A stretch of 64,000 nt of DNA from Mucilaginibacter defluvii (GTDB lineage: Bacteria; Bacteroidota; Bacteroidia; Sphingobacteriales; Sphingobacteriaceae), in the NCBI RefSeq assembly GCF_039543225.1, contig NZ_BAABJI010000004.1, positions 797,074 to 861,073 of the forward strand. The letters are read 5' to 3'. Below, in pieces: positions 1 to 8,812 of this stretch (its first letter is position 1; each line of letters starts with the position of its first letter). The notes below the pieces were generated by a model. The model saw nothing but the letters and a program-made list of their open reading frames with translations. It did no database searches and was not told the origin of the DNA. Made by a program: the position numbers and the translations under genes.

Positions 1-527
1 ACTGATACGATAGTATCTTCCTGGGCATTGGTGATTTGCAGGTTATCTAATTTAATATCGCGAACGCGAACTGATTTACCAACTTCAAGCTCCTCGATGC
101 TAACTTCGATATTGTCAAGGTGATCTTTTGGTAAGCCTTTGATGCGCAGTTTACGTAATTTTTGTACCAGTTTACCACCCACTTTTACACCCGGAGAAGT
201 ACCGGTTAATTTTACAGGGATTTCGATAGCAATCGGCTTGTTCTCATCAAGCTGTAAAAAGTCAACGTGTAAAAGTTGTTCAGTTAACGGGTGAAACTGA
301 ATGTCTTTAATGATAGCCTGTGTTTTAGTACCGGCAATGTCAAGATCGATGAAGTGAACAACCGGCGTGTAAACAACGGCTTTCAAATCAGCTGCGGATA
401 CTGAGAAGTGAGTTTGAGTTTCACCTCCGTACAGAACTGCAGGCACCTGGCTTTGGTAGCGCAGCTCTTTAGCATCTCTTTTCCCTACGTTCTCTCTCAG
501 AGAACCGCTAATAGCAAATGATTTCAT
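1..527 (-). CDS. rplY: 50S ribosomal protein L25/general stress protein Ctc (partial)
   Basis: The gene reads leftward from the ATG at 525-527 and runs off the window edge, so only about 175 N-terminal residues are visible. The product begins MKSFAISGSLRENVGKRDAK and contains VPAVLYGG, the typical start of the L25/Ctc family that binds 5S rRNA. The C-terminal part here (QLRIKGLPKDHLDNIEV-like, then VGKSVRVRDI) matches the TL5/Ctc extension domain, so this is the long two-domain form. It lies just downstream of prs on the same strand, a gene order common in bacteria. The 5S-binding role is family knowledge; the identification comes from the reading frame seen here. Confidence 0.93.
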   Translation of the reverse strand, partial: MKSFAISGSLRENVGKRDAKELRYQSQVPAVLYGGETQTHFSVSAADLKAVVYTPVVHFIDLDIAGTKTQAIIKDIQFHPLTEQLLHVDFLQLDENKPIAIEIPVKLTGTSPGVKVGGKLVQKLRKLRIKGLPKDHLDNIEVSIEELEVGKSVRVRDIKLDNLQITNAQEDTIVS

Positions 528-629
528 TTTTTATTGTTATTTATTTAATTCATGGCGTACTGCCGCCACAAGTTCTTTATTAGTTATGGTTGATTACTAG
601 TATCTATCAACCATAACTATATTCTTTTC

Positions 630-1574
630 TTAATCTACTTTAAACAGCTGGCTTATTGAGCCATGCTCGTTAACATTAGCAATTGCCTTGGCAAACAGCT
701 CAGCGGTTGATAAAACCCTGATCTTATCGCTCTGGTGTTTTAACGGTATGGTATCAGTAACAATCAGCTCGGTTAAAGCCGAGTTTTCGATAGTTTCATA
801 CGCTTTGCCTGATAATACCGGATGCGTACAAACGGCTCTTACGCTACGTGCGCCACGCTCCATAATCAGTCCGGCCGCTTTTGACAGGGTGCCGGCCGTA
901 TCGCAAATATCATCAATCAACACAATGTCCTGGTCAACCACATCGCCAATCACCGTCATTGATTCAATCTCGTTCGCGCGTTTTCGGCGTTTATCGCAAA
1001 TCACCACCTCCGCGTTAAAAAACTTGGCAAAGCTGCGTGCGCGGTATGAGCCGCCCATGTCCGGCGATGCAATGGTCAGGTTTTCAAGGCCGAGGCTTTT
1101 GATGTAAGGCACAAATATTACCGAGGCATCCAGGTGATCAACCGGGACATCAAAAAAGCCCTGTATCTGCGCTGCGTGCAAATCCATGGTCATGATACGG
1201 TTAATACCTGCTGCAACCAGCAGGTTGGCAACCAGCTTGGCACCAATGGCCACACGTGGTTTATCCTTACGGTCTTGCCGGGCTAATCCAAAATAAGGTA
1301 TAACCGCCGTTACATAGTGTGCTGAAGCGCGGCGTGCTGCATCAATCAGCATTAGCAGTTCCATCAGGTTGTCCGTAGGTTGGTTGGTTGATTGTATTAA
1401 AAACACATCGCAACCGCGTACCGACTCATTGAAGTGGGGCTGAAATTCGCCATCGCTAAAGCGTGAAAGGACAACTTCACCAAGTTCACGGCCATAACTT
1501 GCCGATATATCAATGGCCAGCTGCCTCGAACCTATTCCGGAGAATAATTTAACAGGGTTGAACTGTAACGGCAT
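630..1574 (-). CDS. prs: Ribose-phosphate pyrophosphokinase (PRPP synthase)
   Basis: This enzyme makes PRPP from ribose 5-phosphate and ATP in the cytoplasm, feeding purine, pyrimidine, NAD, His and Trp synthesis. The 314 residues are the usual length for class I enzymes. Visible hallmarks are the ATP/flexible-loop segment YFGLARQDRK near residue 95, the metal/ATP histidine in MTMDLHAAQIQGFF near 130, and the PRPP-binding motif VLIDDICDTAGT near 217-228. The start MPLQFNPVKLFSG matches family N-termini. The gene is followed by rplY after about 100 bases, and the two are probably co-transcribed. Nothing unusual is seen. Confidence 0.97.
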   Translation of the reverse strand: MPLQFNPVKLFSGIGSRQLAIDISASYGRELGEVVLSRFSDGEFQPHFNESVRGCDVFLIQSTNQPTDNLMELLMLIDAARRASAHYVTAVIPYFGLARQDRKDKPRVAIGAKLVANLLVAAGINRIMTMDLHAAQIQGFFDVPVDHLDASVIFVPYIKSLGLENLTIASPDMGGSYRARSFAKFFNAEVVICDKRRKRANEIESMTVIGDVVDQDIVLIDDICDTAGTLSKAAGLIMERGARSVRAVCTHPVLSGKAYETIENSALTELIVTDTIPLKHQSDKIRVLSTAELFAKAIANVNEHGSISQLFKVD

Positions 1575-1650
1575 TTTATTTGGATTTCAAACACCTGGCA
1601 GATCGTGATTACTGATCGTGCCGGCATCTGTATAAAACCTTAAAAACACA

Positions 1651-1708
1651 ATTCGGATTTCAAATTCTCCATCGGTTTAAGCCGAAACTGAAAATTCAAA
1701 ATCCGAAC
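1651..1708. repeat. Degenerate ATTCGGATTTCAAA-type repeat, copy 1
   Basis: ATTCGGATTTCAAATTCTCC and, further on, GCCGAAACTGAAAATTCAAA-ATCCGAAC form a loose inverted pair beside tRNA-Gln. A similar piece occurs at 8771-8806. It may be a short interspersed element of the genome. Confidence 0.3.
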
Positions 1709-1718
1709 CTTTTTGTTG

Positions 1719-1789
1719 TTGCCCGACCTGGATTCGAACCAAGACAAACGGTACCAAAAACCGTCGTACTACCATTATACTATCAGGCA
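1719..1789 (-). tRNA. tRNA-Gln (TTG anticodon)
   Basis: On the minus strand this forms a cloverleaf of 71 bases. The acceptor stem TGCCTGA pairs with TCGGGCA with one G-T wobble. The anticodon stem ACGGT/ACCGT encloses the loop TTTTGGT, giving anticodon TTG (Gln). The T arm carries GGTTCGAATCC. CCA is not encoded. It stands alone between prs and the DUF2723 gene. Confidence 0.95.
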
Positions 1790-2004
1790 ATCTCCGTTAG
1801 ATAATTGCTTTTCTGAACGGAATGCAAATGTAAGACGTTTTTTGAAATGCTAAAAATTTTTTTGAAAAAAAATCATAAGCCATTTTGCTGCATGCCGTTA
1901 CCGCGTTAAAATATGTTAACAGCTAAGTTTTTAATAGTAACATTACGGATAGTTTGTTATTTTCGGCAGCTTGTAAAGCTGTATAGTACTTATATCATTT
2001 AACG

Positions 2005-5000
2005 ATGAATTACAACAAGATAAACAATCTTTTTGGTTGGCTGGCTTTTTTAATAGCCACTGTTACCTACGTTTTAACGCTCGAGCCATCAACCAGTTTT
2101 TGGGATTGCGGTGAGTTTATTGCCTGTATCTACCGGTTGCAGGTGGCCCACCAGCCCGGCGCGCCTCTGTTTACCATGATTGGCAAGGTTTTTTCCCTGC
2201 TTTCCATGGGCGATAATACCAAGGTAGCCTATTTTACCAATATGGCATCGGCCCTGTCAAGCAGTGCTACCATACTATTCCTGTTTTGGACGATAACCGC
2301 GCTTGCTAAAAAACTGCTGGTAAAACCGGGTGTTCAAATTACTACTGCTAACATCATCCTTATTATAGGCGCTGGTCTGGTTGGTTCACTGGCCTATACT
2401 TTTTCAGATACCTTCTGGTTCTCGGCCGTTGAGTCCGAGGTTTATGCCGAATCATCGTTGTGTACAGCTATAGTTTTCTGGGCCATCCTGAAATGGGAAG
2501 CCCATGCCGATGAGCCGCAGGCTAACCGCTGGATAGTTTTTATTGCCTACATCATGGGCTTATCTATCGGTATCCACTTACTTAACTTGCTGGTTATACC
2601 GGCCATCGCGCTGGTTATATATTTCCGCAAGGCCGAGAAGGCTACCTCAAAAGGTGCGCTGCTATGGTTCTTTGGTGGTATTGTTGCTGTGGCATTTGTG
2701 CTGTGGGGTGTTATACAGTTCACCGTTAAAGGGGCGGCGTTCTCTGACCTGTTGTTTGTAAATACGCTTGGCTTAGGCTTTGGCTCAGGTGCCATAACAT
2801 TTTTTGTGTTGCTGATAGCCTTGCTGGTAACGGGTATATATTATACCATTAACCCGGTTAAACCAGCCATAATAGCCGCGGCCGTATGTTTTGTATTGCT
2901 TGCGGGCATCAGCAGCGGTATTGTAGGTGTTGTTGTGTCGGTTGCGGTATTGGCGTTTTTAGAGTATGTGGTTAAAATTCGCGAAAAGCGCTTCGCGTTG
3001 AACAGCTTTCTGGTTTGCCTGGCTTTTATACTATTCGGTTACAGCTCTTTTGTTATGATTGTGATACGTGCTAAAGCGGGTACCAATCTGAATAATAGTG
3101 ACCCGCAGGATGCCTTCGCCTTAAACGGTTACCTTAACCGTGACCAGTATGGCGATACCCCGCTGCTTTACGGCCAGTTTTTTGATTCAAAATTGACCGA
3201 CCAGAAAGAGGGCGCTAAAATTTACCGTCGCGGTAAAGAGAAATATGAGGTTGCCGGCACAAAAATCAAGAACATTTACGACCGTAATACCTTCTTCCCG
3301 CGCATGTTCAGCGATAAGCCGAACCATGCGCAATTCTACCGCCAGTGGACAGGCCTCGGTGCAGAGGAGAATCCGAATATGGTGACCAACTTTAAATTTT
3401 TCTGGACGTGGCAGGTTACGCAAATGTATACCCGCTACTTTTTATGGAACTTTGTTGGCCGTACTAACGAGCAGGACGGACAGGTTGACGCAAGCGGTAT
3501 TGATGGTAACTGGGTAACCGGTTACCGGGCTAACCAGCCGTTGCCGTATTCCGTAACCAAAAGCAAATCATACAACCGTTTATATGCGCTTCCGTTGATT
3601 ATTGGTTTAATGGGCGCGGTATACCACTTCCGCCGTAACCAAAAGGATGCGGGTATTGTTGGTGTATTGTTCTTTTTTACAGGTTTAGCTATCGTACTTT
3701 ACCTTAACCAGGATCCGTTGCAGCCGCGTGAACGTGATTACGCTTATGCAGGCTCATTCTATGCCTTTGCGATTTGGATAGGTTTAGGTGTGCTGTTTAT
3801 TGCCGAAATACTGAGCAGGCTGAATGCCAAAACGGCGGCTGTTATATCAACAGTAGTTTGCTTGCTGGCAGCCCCGGCGCTGATGGCCAGCCAGGAGTGG
3901 GACGACCATGATCGCTCTACCAAGCTTACACCGCATGATATGGCTTACAACTACCTTAACTCATGCGCGCCGAATGCCATACTGTTTGTTTATGGCGATA
4001 ATGATACTTATCCGCTTTGGTATATTCAGGAGGTTGAAGGTGTAAGGCCAGATGTACGTATTGTTAATCTGAGCTTGCTGGGTACCGACTGGTACATCCG
4101 CCAGATGAAGGAAAAAATGAATGAGTCGGCGCCGCTGCCGATCAGCATGCCTAACGAGAAATTTGAAGCAGGCGTACGTGATGTAATCTATTACAGCGAT
4201 GGTAACGTACCGGGCGCTACAGATATTAAGGAGTTGTTCGACTTTATTACGTCTGACGATCCGCGTGCTATGGCAGAATTGCAAAGCGGCGAAAAAACTA
4301 ATTACCTGCCAACTAAAAAATTCAAACTTTCGGTTGACGCTAACGAGGCGGTAAAATCAGGCGCTATCCCGGCCGACAAAGTGTCTCAGGCCGAAACCGC
4401 TATTGAGTGGACTTACCCGGGCAATTATATCACCAAGGATAACCTGGCCCTGATGGACATACTGGCTCATAATGACTGGAAACGCCCGATTTACTTCGCC
4501 GTAACGGTAGGTAGTGATAACATGATCGGCCTTGACCGTTATTTGTATAACGAAGGTTTTGCCTACCATTTAATGCCGATAAAGCCGGATACTACCGTTG
4601 CGCCATTAGAAGCTACCAACAGCCAGAAGATGTATGATAACATGGTGAACAAGTTTAAATACGGCAATTTCAAAACCGCTAAATACCTGGATCATGAATC
4701 GCTTACGATGTTCTATCCGCTTATTTCGCGTATGTACATGAATCTGGCCGATAACCTGATTAAAGAAGGTAAGAACGATCAGGTGAAAAAGCTCTTAGCT
4801 AAGTATGATGCTGAAATGCCGACAGAAATACCGGTACAGGAAGTTGCCGTGCGTAAGTATTACCTGCTTGAAAGCGCTTACCGCGTAGGCGAGTTTAAGA
4901 TAGGGAATAAGCTGGCCGAACAGATAGATGATTACCTGGTTAACATGTTGGATTACAAATATGCCACCGTACAAAATGGCGATGCATCGGTTTCAGATAG

Positions 5001-5136
5001 AGACATGCAGTTTACCATGTCATTACTCAACGGCCTGGTTGGCTTAACCAAGGATTTCCATCAAACCACATTAAACAAAAAATATGCTGATCAGCTAAAA
5101 AGCTTCAGCAGCAAATTCGGCGTACCTCAGCAATAA
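2005..5136 (+). CDS. DUF2723 / GT117-type multi-pass membrane protein
   Basis: This is a 1043-residue integral membrane protein. The N-terminal half has a series of hydrophobic segments and the family hallmark WDCGEFIA at about residues 33-40, followed by HQPGAPLF, the acidic motif expected on the first outer loop of GT-C-type glycosyltransferases. A second hydrophobic block covers about 530-640, including QPRERDYAYAGSFYAFAIW. The C-terminal 400 residues are soluble and look helical or TPR-like. The family is abundant in Bacteroidota and is assigned to protein O-glycosylation (CAZy GT117); the substrate here is unknown. It is monocistronic, with a strong terminator directly downstream. The start ATG follows an AT-rich leader and has no Shine-Dalgarno sequence. 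Confidence 0.88.
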   Translation: MNYNKINNLFGWLAFLIATVTYVLTLEPSTSFWDCGEFIACIYRLQVAHQPGAPLFTMIGKVFSLLSMGDNTKVAYFTNMASALSSSATILFLFWTITALAKKLLVKPGVQITTANIILIIGAGLVGSLAYTFSDTFWFSAVESEVYAESSLCTAIVFWAILKWEAHADEPQANRWIVFIAYIMGLSIGIHLLNLLVIPAIALVIYFRKAEKATSKGALLWFFGGIVAVAFVLWGVIQFTVKGAAFSDLLFVNTLGLGFGSGAITFFVLLIALLVTGIYYTINPVKPAIIAAAVCFVLLAGISSGIVGVVVSVAVLAFLEYVVKIREKRFALNSFLVCLAFILFGYSSFVMIVIRAKAGTNLNNSDPQDAFALNGYLNRDQYGDTPLLYGQFFDSKLTDQKEGAKIYRRGKEKYEVAGTKIKNIYDRNTFFPRMFSDKPNHAQFYRQWTGLGAEENPNMVTNFKFFWTWQVTQMYTRYFLWNFVGRTNEQDGQVDASGIDGNWVTGYRANQPLPYSVTKSKSYNRLYALPLIIGLMGAVYHFRRNQKDAGIVGVLFFFTGLAIVLYLNQDPLQPRERDYAYAGSFYAFAIWIGLGVLFIAEILSRLNAKTAAVISTVVCLLAAPALMASQEWDDHDRSTKLTPHDMAYNYLNSCAPNAILFVYGDNDTYPLWYIQEVEGVRPDVRIVNLSLLGTDWYIRQMKEKMNESAPLPISMPNEKFEAGVRDVIYYSDGNVPGATDIKELFDFITSDDPRAMAELQSGEKTNYLPTKKFKLSVDANEAVKSGAIPADKVSQAETAIEWTYPGNYITKDNLALMDILAHNDWKRPIYFAVTVGSDNMIGLDRYLYNEGFAYHLMPIKPDTTVAPLEATNSQKMYDNMVNKFKYGNFKTAKYLDHESLTMFYPLISRMYMNLADNLIKEGKNDQVKKLLAKYDAEMPTEIPVQEVAVRKYYLLESAYRVGEFKIGNKLAEQIDDYLVNMLDYKYATVQNGDASVSDRDMQFTMSLLNGLVGLTKDFHQTTLNKKYADQLKSFSSKFGVPQQ

Positions 5137-5143
5137 TTGCGGG

Positions 5144-5192
5144 GTACATAAACAAGAAAAGCGGCTATATGCCGCTTTTCTTGTTTATGTAC
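5144..5192 (+). terminator. Long perfect-stem intrinsic terminator
   Basis: A 22-bp perfect inverted repeat (5144-5165 with 5171-5192) surrounds the 5-base loop TATAT, 8 bases after the stop of the DUF2723 gene. The outer part of the stem is A-rich/T-rich, so the structure can work in both directions. It probably also ends leftward transcripts entering from the other side. Confidence 0.85.
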
Positions 5193-5226
5193 TTGTATTA
5201 AGATAAGTAAGTTATTTCAAAGAGTT

Positions 5227-5562
5227 TTAATAAATATTACAATTGCAATCATCAAGCTTTAATGATATCGATTGATTGATAGGTTGAGTTATTGAGGGAA
5301 ATAAACTCAAATATTTGACGCAAATCTTAGTGCCTATTTTGCTACTATCATATTCAATCCCGCTATCACCCTCATATATCTTTTGATTTTTTCTGAATTT
5401 ATACAACATCGTCTCTCTTTTATATTTTATGGATCGGGTTGTATTGGCGAGCGTCGCGGTTGAGCAAACTCCAAAATTATGTATCAGGATGTCATAAATC
5501 TGAAATCTTAATAACAAAATCAAGAAGATAATCACCGGTGACAATTGAAGAAACCTCTTCAT
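5227..5562 (-). CDS. Small membrane-anchored hypothetical protein
   Basis: The 111-residue product begins MKRFLQLSPVIIFLILLLRF, a single N-terminal hydrophobic helix that would anchor it in the inner membrane or be an uncleaved signal. The rest is periplasmic in type, with GTKICVKYLSLFPSITQPI near residues 78-95. Short Bacteroidota proteins with a KVG(D/T)xxCVKYxxxNPxxxxP-like ending are frequent, and this belongs to that kind, but no function is known to me. The coding region is AT-richer than its neighbours. It sits between the DUF2723 terminator and accA on the accA strand, with its stop codon at 5227. Confidence 0.6.
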   Translation of the reverse strand: MKRFLQLSPVIIFLILLLRFQIYDILIHNFGVCSTATLANTTRSIKYKRETMLYKFRKNQKIYEGDSGIEYDSSKIGTKICVKYLSLFPSITQPINQSISLKLDDCNCNIY

Positions 5563-5597
5563 CGATGATCAAAGCTTAACATCAAAGAGCTGTGTTA

Positions 5598-6593
5598 TTA
5601 TTCAGTTTGTTTAGTTGCAGACTCTGTAACTTCGGGCTCGTCCTCAATTACAACACCCATTGAACCGAATTTATCAATACGTTCTGCAACCAATTGATTA
5701 ACGTCTTTTTGTTTAAGCTCTTTCAACTCCTTAAGCAATTGCTTTTTCAGGATGGTAGCCATAGCTACCGGATCCTGATGAGCGCCGCCAAGAGGCTCTT
5801 TCACCACGCCATCAATCAGCTTGTTCTTTAACATCTCGGTAGAGGTAAGTTTCAATACTTCTGCCGCGCGTTCCTTATTTTCCCAAGTTTTCCAAAGGAT
5901 GGTCGAGCAGTTTTCAGGCGAGATCACCGAATACCACGAGTTATCCAGCATCAGCACACGGTCACCAATACCAATACCCAATGCACCGCCCGATGCGCCC
6001 TCGCCAATAATTACACATATAACCGGTACTTTAAGTACCGACATTTCCAGCAGGTTGCGGGCAATAGCTTCACCCTGTCCGCGTTCCTCGGCTTCCAAAC
6101 CAGGGTATGCGCCCGGGGTATCAATCAGGGTAATAACGGGCTTATTGAATTTCTCGGCCAGCTTCATCAGTCGCAAAGCCTTGCGGTAACCCTCCGGATT
6201 AGCCATACCAAAATTGCGGAACTGGCGCTCTTTGGTATTACGCCCTTTCTGGTGGCCAATGATCATTACGGTTTGGCCGCCAATGGTAGCAAAACCGCCC
6301 ACAATGGCCTTATCGTCGCCTACGGTACGGTCGCCGTGCAGCTCAATAAAGTCATCACACATCAGCTCGATATACTGTAAAGTATACGGCCGTTCCGGGT
6401 GACGGGATATCTGCACCTTTTGCCAGCCGGTAAGATTACCATATATATCTTTTTGCGCTTGTTCAAGCTTGGTTTGCAGCTCAGCAATAGTGGCAGACAT
6501 ATCCAGCTTGTTTTTATCTTCTATTTGTACAACCTTGTCAATCTGCTGCTGCAGTTCGGCTAACGGTTTCTCAAAATCAAATGAAATTTTCAT
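5598..6593 (-). CDS. accA: Acetyl-CoA carboxylase carboxyltransferase subunit alpha
   Basis: AccA pairs with AccD to transfer the carboxyl group from carboxybiotin to acetyl-CoA, giving malonyl-CoA for fatty-acid synthesis. The 331 residues are slightly longer than the usual 317-320 because of an acidic, Thr/Glu-rich tail (VIEDEPEVTESATKQTE). Family landmarks are visible: RHPERPYTLQYI near 63, DFIELHGDR near 80, LIDTPGAYPGLEAEERGQGEAIA near 158-180 and the oxyanion glycine run GEGASGGALGIGIGD near 198-212. The start MKISFDFEKPLAELQQQID is typical. accD is not in the window. Confidence 0.97.
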   Translation of the reverse strand: MKISFDFEKPLAELQQQIDKVVQIEDKNKLDMSATIAELQTKLEQAQKDIYGNLTGWQKVQISRHPERPYTLQYIELMCDDFIELHGDRTVGDDKAIVGGFATIGGQTVMIIGHQKGRNTKERQFRNFGMANPEGYRKALRLMKLAEKFNKPVITLIDTPGAYPGLEAEERGQGEAIARNLLEMSVLKVPVICVIIGEGASGGALGIGIGDRVLMLDNSWYSVISPENCSTILWKTWENKERAAEVLKLTSTEMLKNKLIDGVVKEPLGGAHQDPVAMATILKKQLLKELKELKQKDVNQLVAERIDKFGSMGVVIEDEPEVTESATKQTE

Positions 6594-6643
6594 ACAACTC
6601 TATCAATCAGGTGCCAAATTTAAATAAAACCAACGGCAAATCG

Positions 6644-7144
6644 CTACTTGTTATCCTGTAAACGCTCAAACTTACTTATTTGCTTTGCGGTAAGCAGCTT
6701 TTGTGTTTTAAGGCATGCCTGTAAAATGGCATTTCTGAGTTCGCCCTGGTATATACCGTAGCGGTTGGTATAGAAAATAAGGTTGCCGTCGTTAATCTTC
6801 TTCAAACGGAAAAGGCTATCAATTGCCCGCTCATTACGGATGATGAATACGCCCATCTCTTTCTTTTTGCGGATCAGTTCGGTATTGATGGCGGTTATTT
6901 TACTTAGCTGCGCGTCGTCAAGCTTTAACTTATCTTTCGCGGCAAGTACTTTATCTGGTGCCGGGTAGTGGTTCAGTTCCGCGGCCCAACTCATGTTATA
7001 CAAGTCGTCGCCCCTTTGCAGGGCATCATATTGTTTAAGGCTGAGTGTTTTTACTGCGGATGGCTTAATGGTGCTATCTGTTTGCGCAAACGCAACAGCC
7101 CCCAATATGAATATAAACAAAGATGTTAGTACTGCTTTAAGCAT
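6644..7144 (-). CDS. Secreted CpxP/Spy-like periplasmic protein
   Basis: The 166-residue product has a Sec signal peptide (MLKAVLTSLFIFILGAVAFA, cleavage before QTD). The mature part is helical. It contains LKLDDAQLSKITAINTEL near residue 75-95 and ends with LLTAKQISKFERL. The second is an LTxxQ motif, and the pattern recalls CpxP/Spy periplasmic chaperone-like proteins, which bind unfolded proteins. I see no close family and the similarity is only in layout. It lies about 50 bases upstream of accA on the same strand, so it may be read with it. Confidence 0.65.
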   Translation of the reverse strand: MLKAVLTSLFIFILGAVAFAQTDSTIKPSAVKTLSLKQYDALQRGDDLYNMSWAAELNHYPAPDKVLAAKDKLKLDDAQLSKITAINTELIRKKKEMGVFIIRNERAIDSLFRLKKINDGNLIFYTNRYGIYQGELRNAILQACLKTQKLLTAKQISKFERLQDNK

Positions 7145-7189
7145 TAGCGATTGTTTAGTTCAAAACGGCCTGACTTTGCCGGTGGTATG

Positions 7190-7888
7190 TTATTTGTTGA
7201 TTCTTTGCGATTGGGGCGGCAAAGGCGCTTTCCACAACTGCCACCATGGCGTTGCCGGCGACTCGTGATGCTCATAATGATAACCAAAAAAATAACAGCT
7301 TATAAATGCCCAAACATGGTTGCGGCGCTGGCTGCGGGCATAATGATGATTATCGTGCTCACCTTTATGCGGTAGGTAGGTGCCGAAATAAAATAATTGC
7401 AAGGTACTCAGTAACGACGGAACCACCCAGAATAGGATCAGGTTTGGCTCGGGTATCCAAAGCTTCAAAATATTAAACAGGGCCGCCATAATAACGATTT
7501 GCCATATAGACAGGTAATTGCGGATAAAGCGCGCATACCAGGCTAAAAAACTGCCGTGGTGATAATCCGGATCCTCATCAGTATGTACATGCCGGTGGTG
7601 CATGTGGTGTTTTTTATACAGATGCGGGTACCAGAACGAGGCGTACAGAAATGTGCTGAGGAAGCCAATGGCGTTATTAACGCTTTTATTGGATGATACC
7701 GTGCCGTGCATGGCGTCGTGCGCAGTGATGAACAGGCCGGTATACAGGTGCATTTGCAAAAGGATGAACAGGTAAAGCAGCGGATTAGTAAAATCCACCG
7801 TCCATTGCATCAGCAGGAAGATAGACACCGCCCAGGAGCCAATAACAATAAGCGCGATAATGATACCTGTGTTCGATCTGTTTTGCAT
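7190..7888 (-). CDS. crtW: Beta-carotene ketolase, CrtW-type fatty-acid-desaturase superfamily
   Basis: The 232-residue membrane di-iron enzyme carries the His clusters of the family: HDAMHGT near residue 57, HLYKKHHMHHRH near 90 and GYHYEHHESPATPWW near 205. It also has FGTYLPHKGEHDNHH near 170, which separates CrtW ketolases from CrtZ hydroxylases. CrtW adds keto groups at C4/C4' of beta-ionone rings, giving echinenone, canthaxanthin or astaxanthin. The hydrophobic segments fit an inner-membrane protein. No other carotenoid gene (crtB, crtI, crtY, crtZ) is near, so the pathway must be encoded elsewhere. The gene is flanked by a secreted protein and a peptidase with no clear functional link. 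Confidence 0.85.
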   Translation of the reverse strand: MQNRSNTGIIIALIVIGSWAVSIFLLMQWTVDFTNPLLYLFILLQMHLYTGLFITAHDAMHGTVSSNKSVNNAIGFLSTFLYASFWYPHLYKKHHMHHRHVHTDEDPDYHHGSFLAWYARFIRNYLSIWQIVIMAALFNILKLWIPEPNLILFWVVPSLLSTLQLFYFGTYLPHKGEHDNHHYARSQRRNHVWAFISCYFFGYHYEHHESPATPWWQLWKAPLPPQSQRINK

Positions 7889-7936
7889 GTTATGCTAATT
7901 ACAAAGCAAATATGTGTCCAAGATAACTAATTGGAG

Positions 7937-8713
7937 CTAGTTAGCGGCCGGGTCCTGCCCGAACGCCTTACTCAACAGGTCATACAGTTCCGGGTGACGG
8001 GCCTGTAGCTTGTCAGGCTTCTCGAAAAAGTATTCGGACACTACCGCAAAAAACTCCGCCTCGTTAGTGGCAGCATACGGGTTGATGTCCGATTTGCCTT
8101 CCTCTATCTTCCGGATCTCCTGGTGCATCATGCGTACCCAGGGCTTGATGTATTCGTTTGGCAGTAGTTGTTCCGGAATGCCGTCTGTAGCGCCATCCAC
8201 CTTATCCAGCAGGTGCACAAACTCATGGATGCCGGTATTTTCAGCCCCCGAATTTTTAGAGAAGCCTTTTTGCAGCGCCTTGCGCGAGAGGATCATTTGC
8301 CCGTTCATGTAACCGCTGCCCACCATACCCATAATATTGCGGCCGCTGTCGCCCTCAAACTGGTATTGCTCATCAAATGTGTCTGGGTACAACAGCACGT
8401 TGGTTACGTTTCGATAGCTCCAGCCCTTAAAAGCAAATATGGGTATTACCGCGCTTGAGGCTACCATCAATCGGTCAACATCATTAACTTCCAGTTCAAC
8501 GCCCTCAATATGCACCGCATCCAAAAACTGCTCTATCTTATCCTCAAAATAAAGCTTATCAGTTTCGTTCAAGGTATTGTAAAAGTCGATGTGCTGTGCC
8601 AGCAATTTCTTTTGCGCATCGTTAAGGATAACCTGTGTAAGTGCCCGTTTATGCTTACGCTGAAATAGCGTGTAAGAGATAATGATGGCAGCGATGATGG
8701 CGATGTAGAGCAT
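7937..8713 (-). CDS. M90-type zinc peptidase (MtfA-like)
   Basis: The 258-residue protein has one N-terminal membrane helix (MLYIAIIAAIIISYTLF). It also contains NTGIHEFVHLLDKVDGATDGIP near residues 160-182, the HExxH zinc-binding motif of family M90 (DgsA anti-repressor MtfA). YAATNEAEFFAVVSEYFFEKP near 215-235 matches the conserved third-ligand region of MtfA, and ends before PELY. E. coli MtfA is cytosolic, lacks the helix and modulates the Mlc repressor; no Mlc is visible here, so the substrate is unknown. The gene is oriented like its neighbours. Confidence 0.88.
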   Translation of the reverse strand: MLYIAIIAAIIISYTLFQRKHKRALTQVILNDAQKKLLAQHIDFYNTLNETDKLYFEDKIEQFLDAVHIEGVELEVNDVDRLMVASSAVIPIFAFKGWSYRNVTNVLLYPDTFDEQYQFEGDSGRNIMGMVGSGYMNGQMILSRKALQKGFSKNSGAENTGIHEFVHLLDKVDGATDGIPEQLLPNEYIKPWVRMMHQEIRKIEEGKSDINPYAATNEAEFFAVVSEYFFEKPDKLQARHPELYDLLSKAFGQDPAAN

Positions 8714-8741
8714 GGTGTTTGATTAAAATAAAACCTAACAA

Positions 8742-8771
8742 AAAAGCGATGAGCCTAAACCCATCGCTTTT
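8742..8771 (-). terminator. Intrinsic terminator after pyruvate dehydrogenase E2
   Basis: A 10-bp stem (8742-8751 with 8762-8771, AAAAGCGATG/CATCGCTTTT) with a 10-base loop lies 42 bases beyond the E2 stop. On the minus strand it is followed by TTTTTTG. It ends the pdhA-E2 transcript just before the M90 peptidase gene. Confidence 0.8.
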
Positions 8772-8806
8772 CAAATTCCGAAATCGAAAATCCGACTTCC
8801 GAAATC
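8771..8806. repeat. Degenerate CGAAATCGAAAATCCG-type repeat, copy 2
   Basis: TTCCGAAATCGAAAATCCGA-type sequence after the E2 terminator resembles the piece at 1651-1708 on the opposite strand. The similarity is short and imperfect. Confidence 0.3.
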
Positions 8807-8812
8807 AAATAA

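Noticed and set aside
688..1107. A long antisense open frame inside prs
   Set aside because: It lies fully opposite a well-identified gene and encodes a low-complexity Ser/Ile-rich product without any motif.
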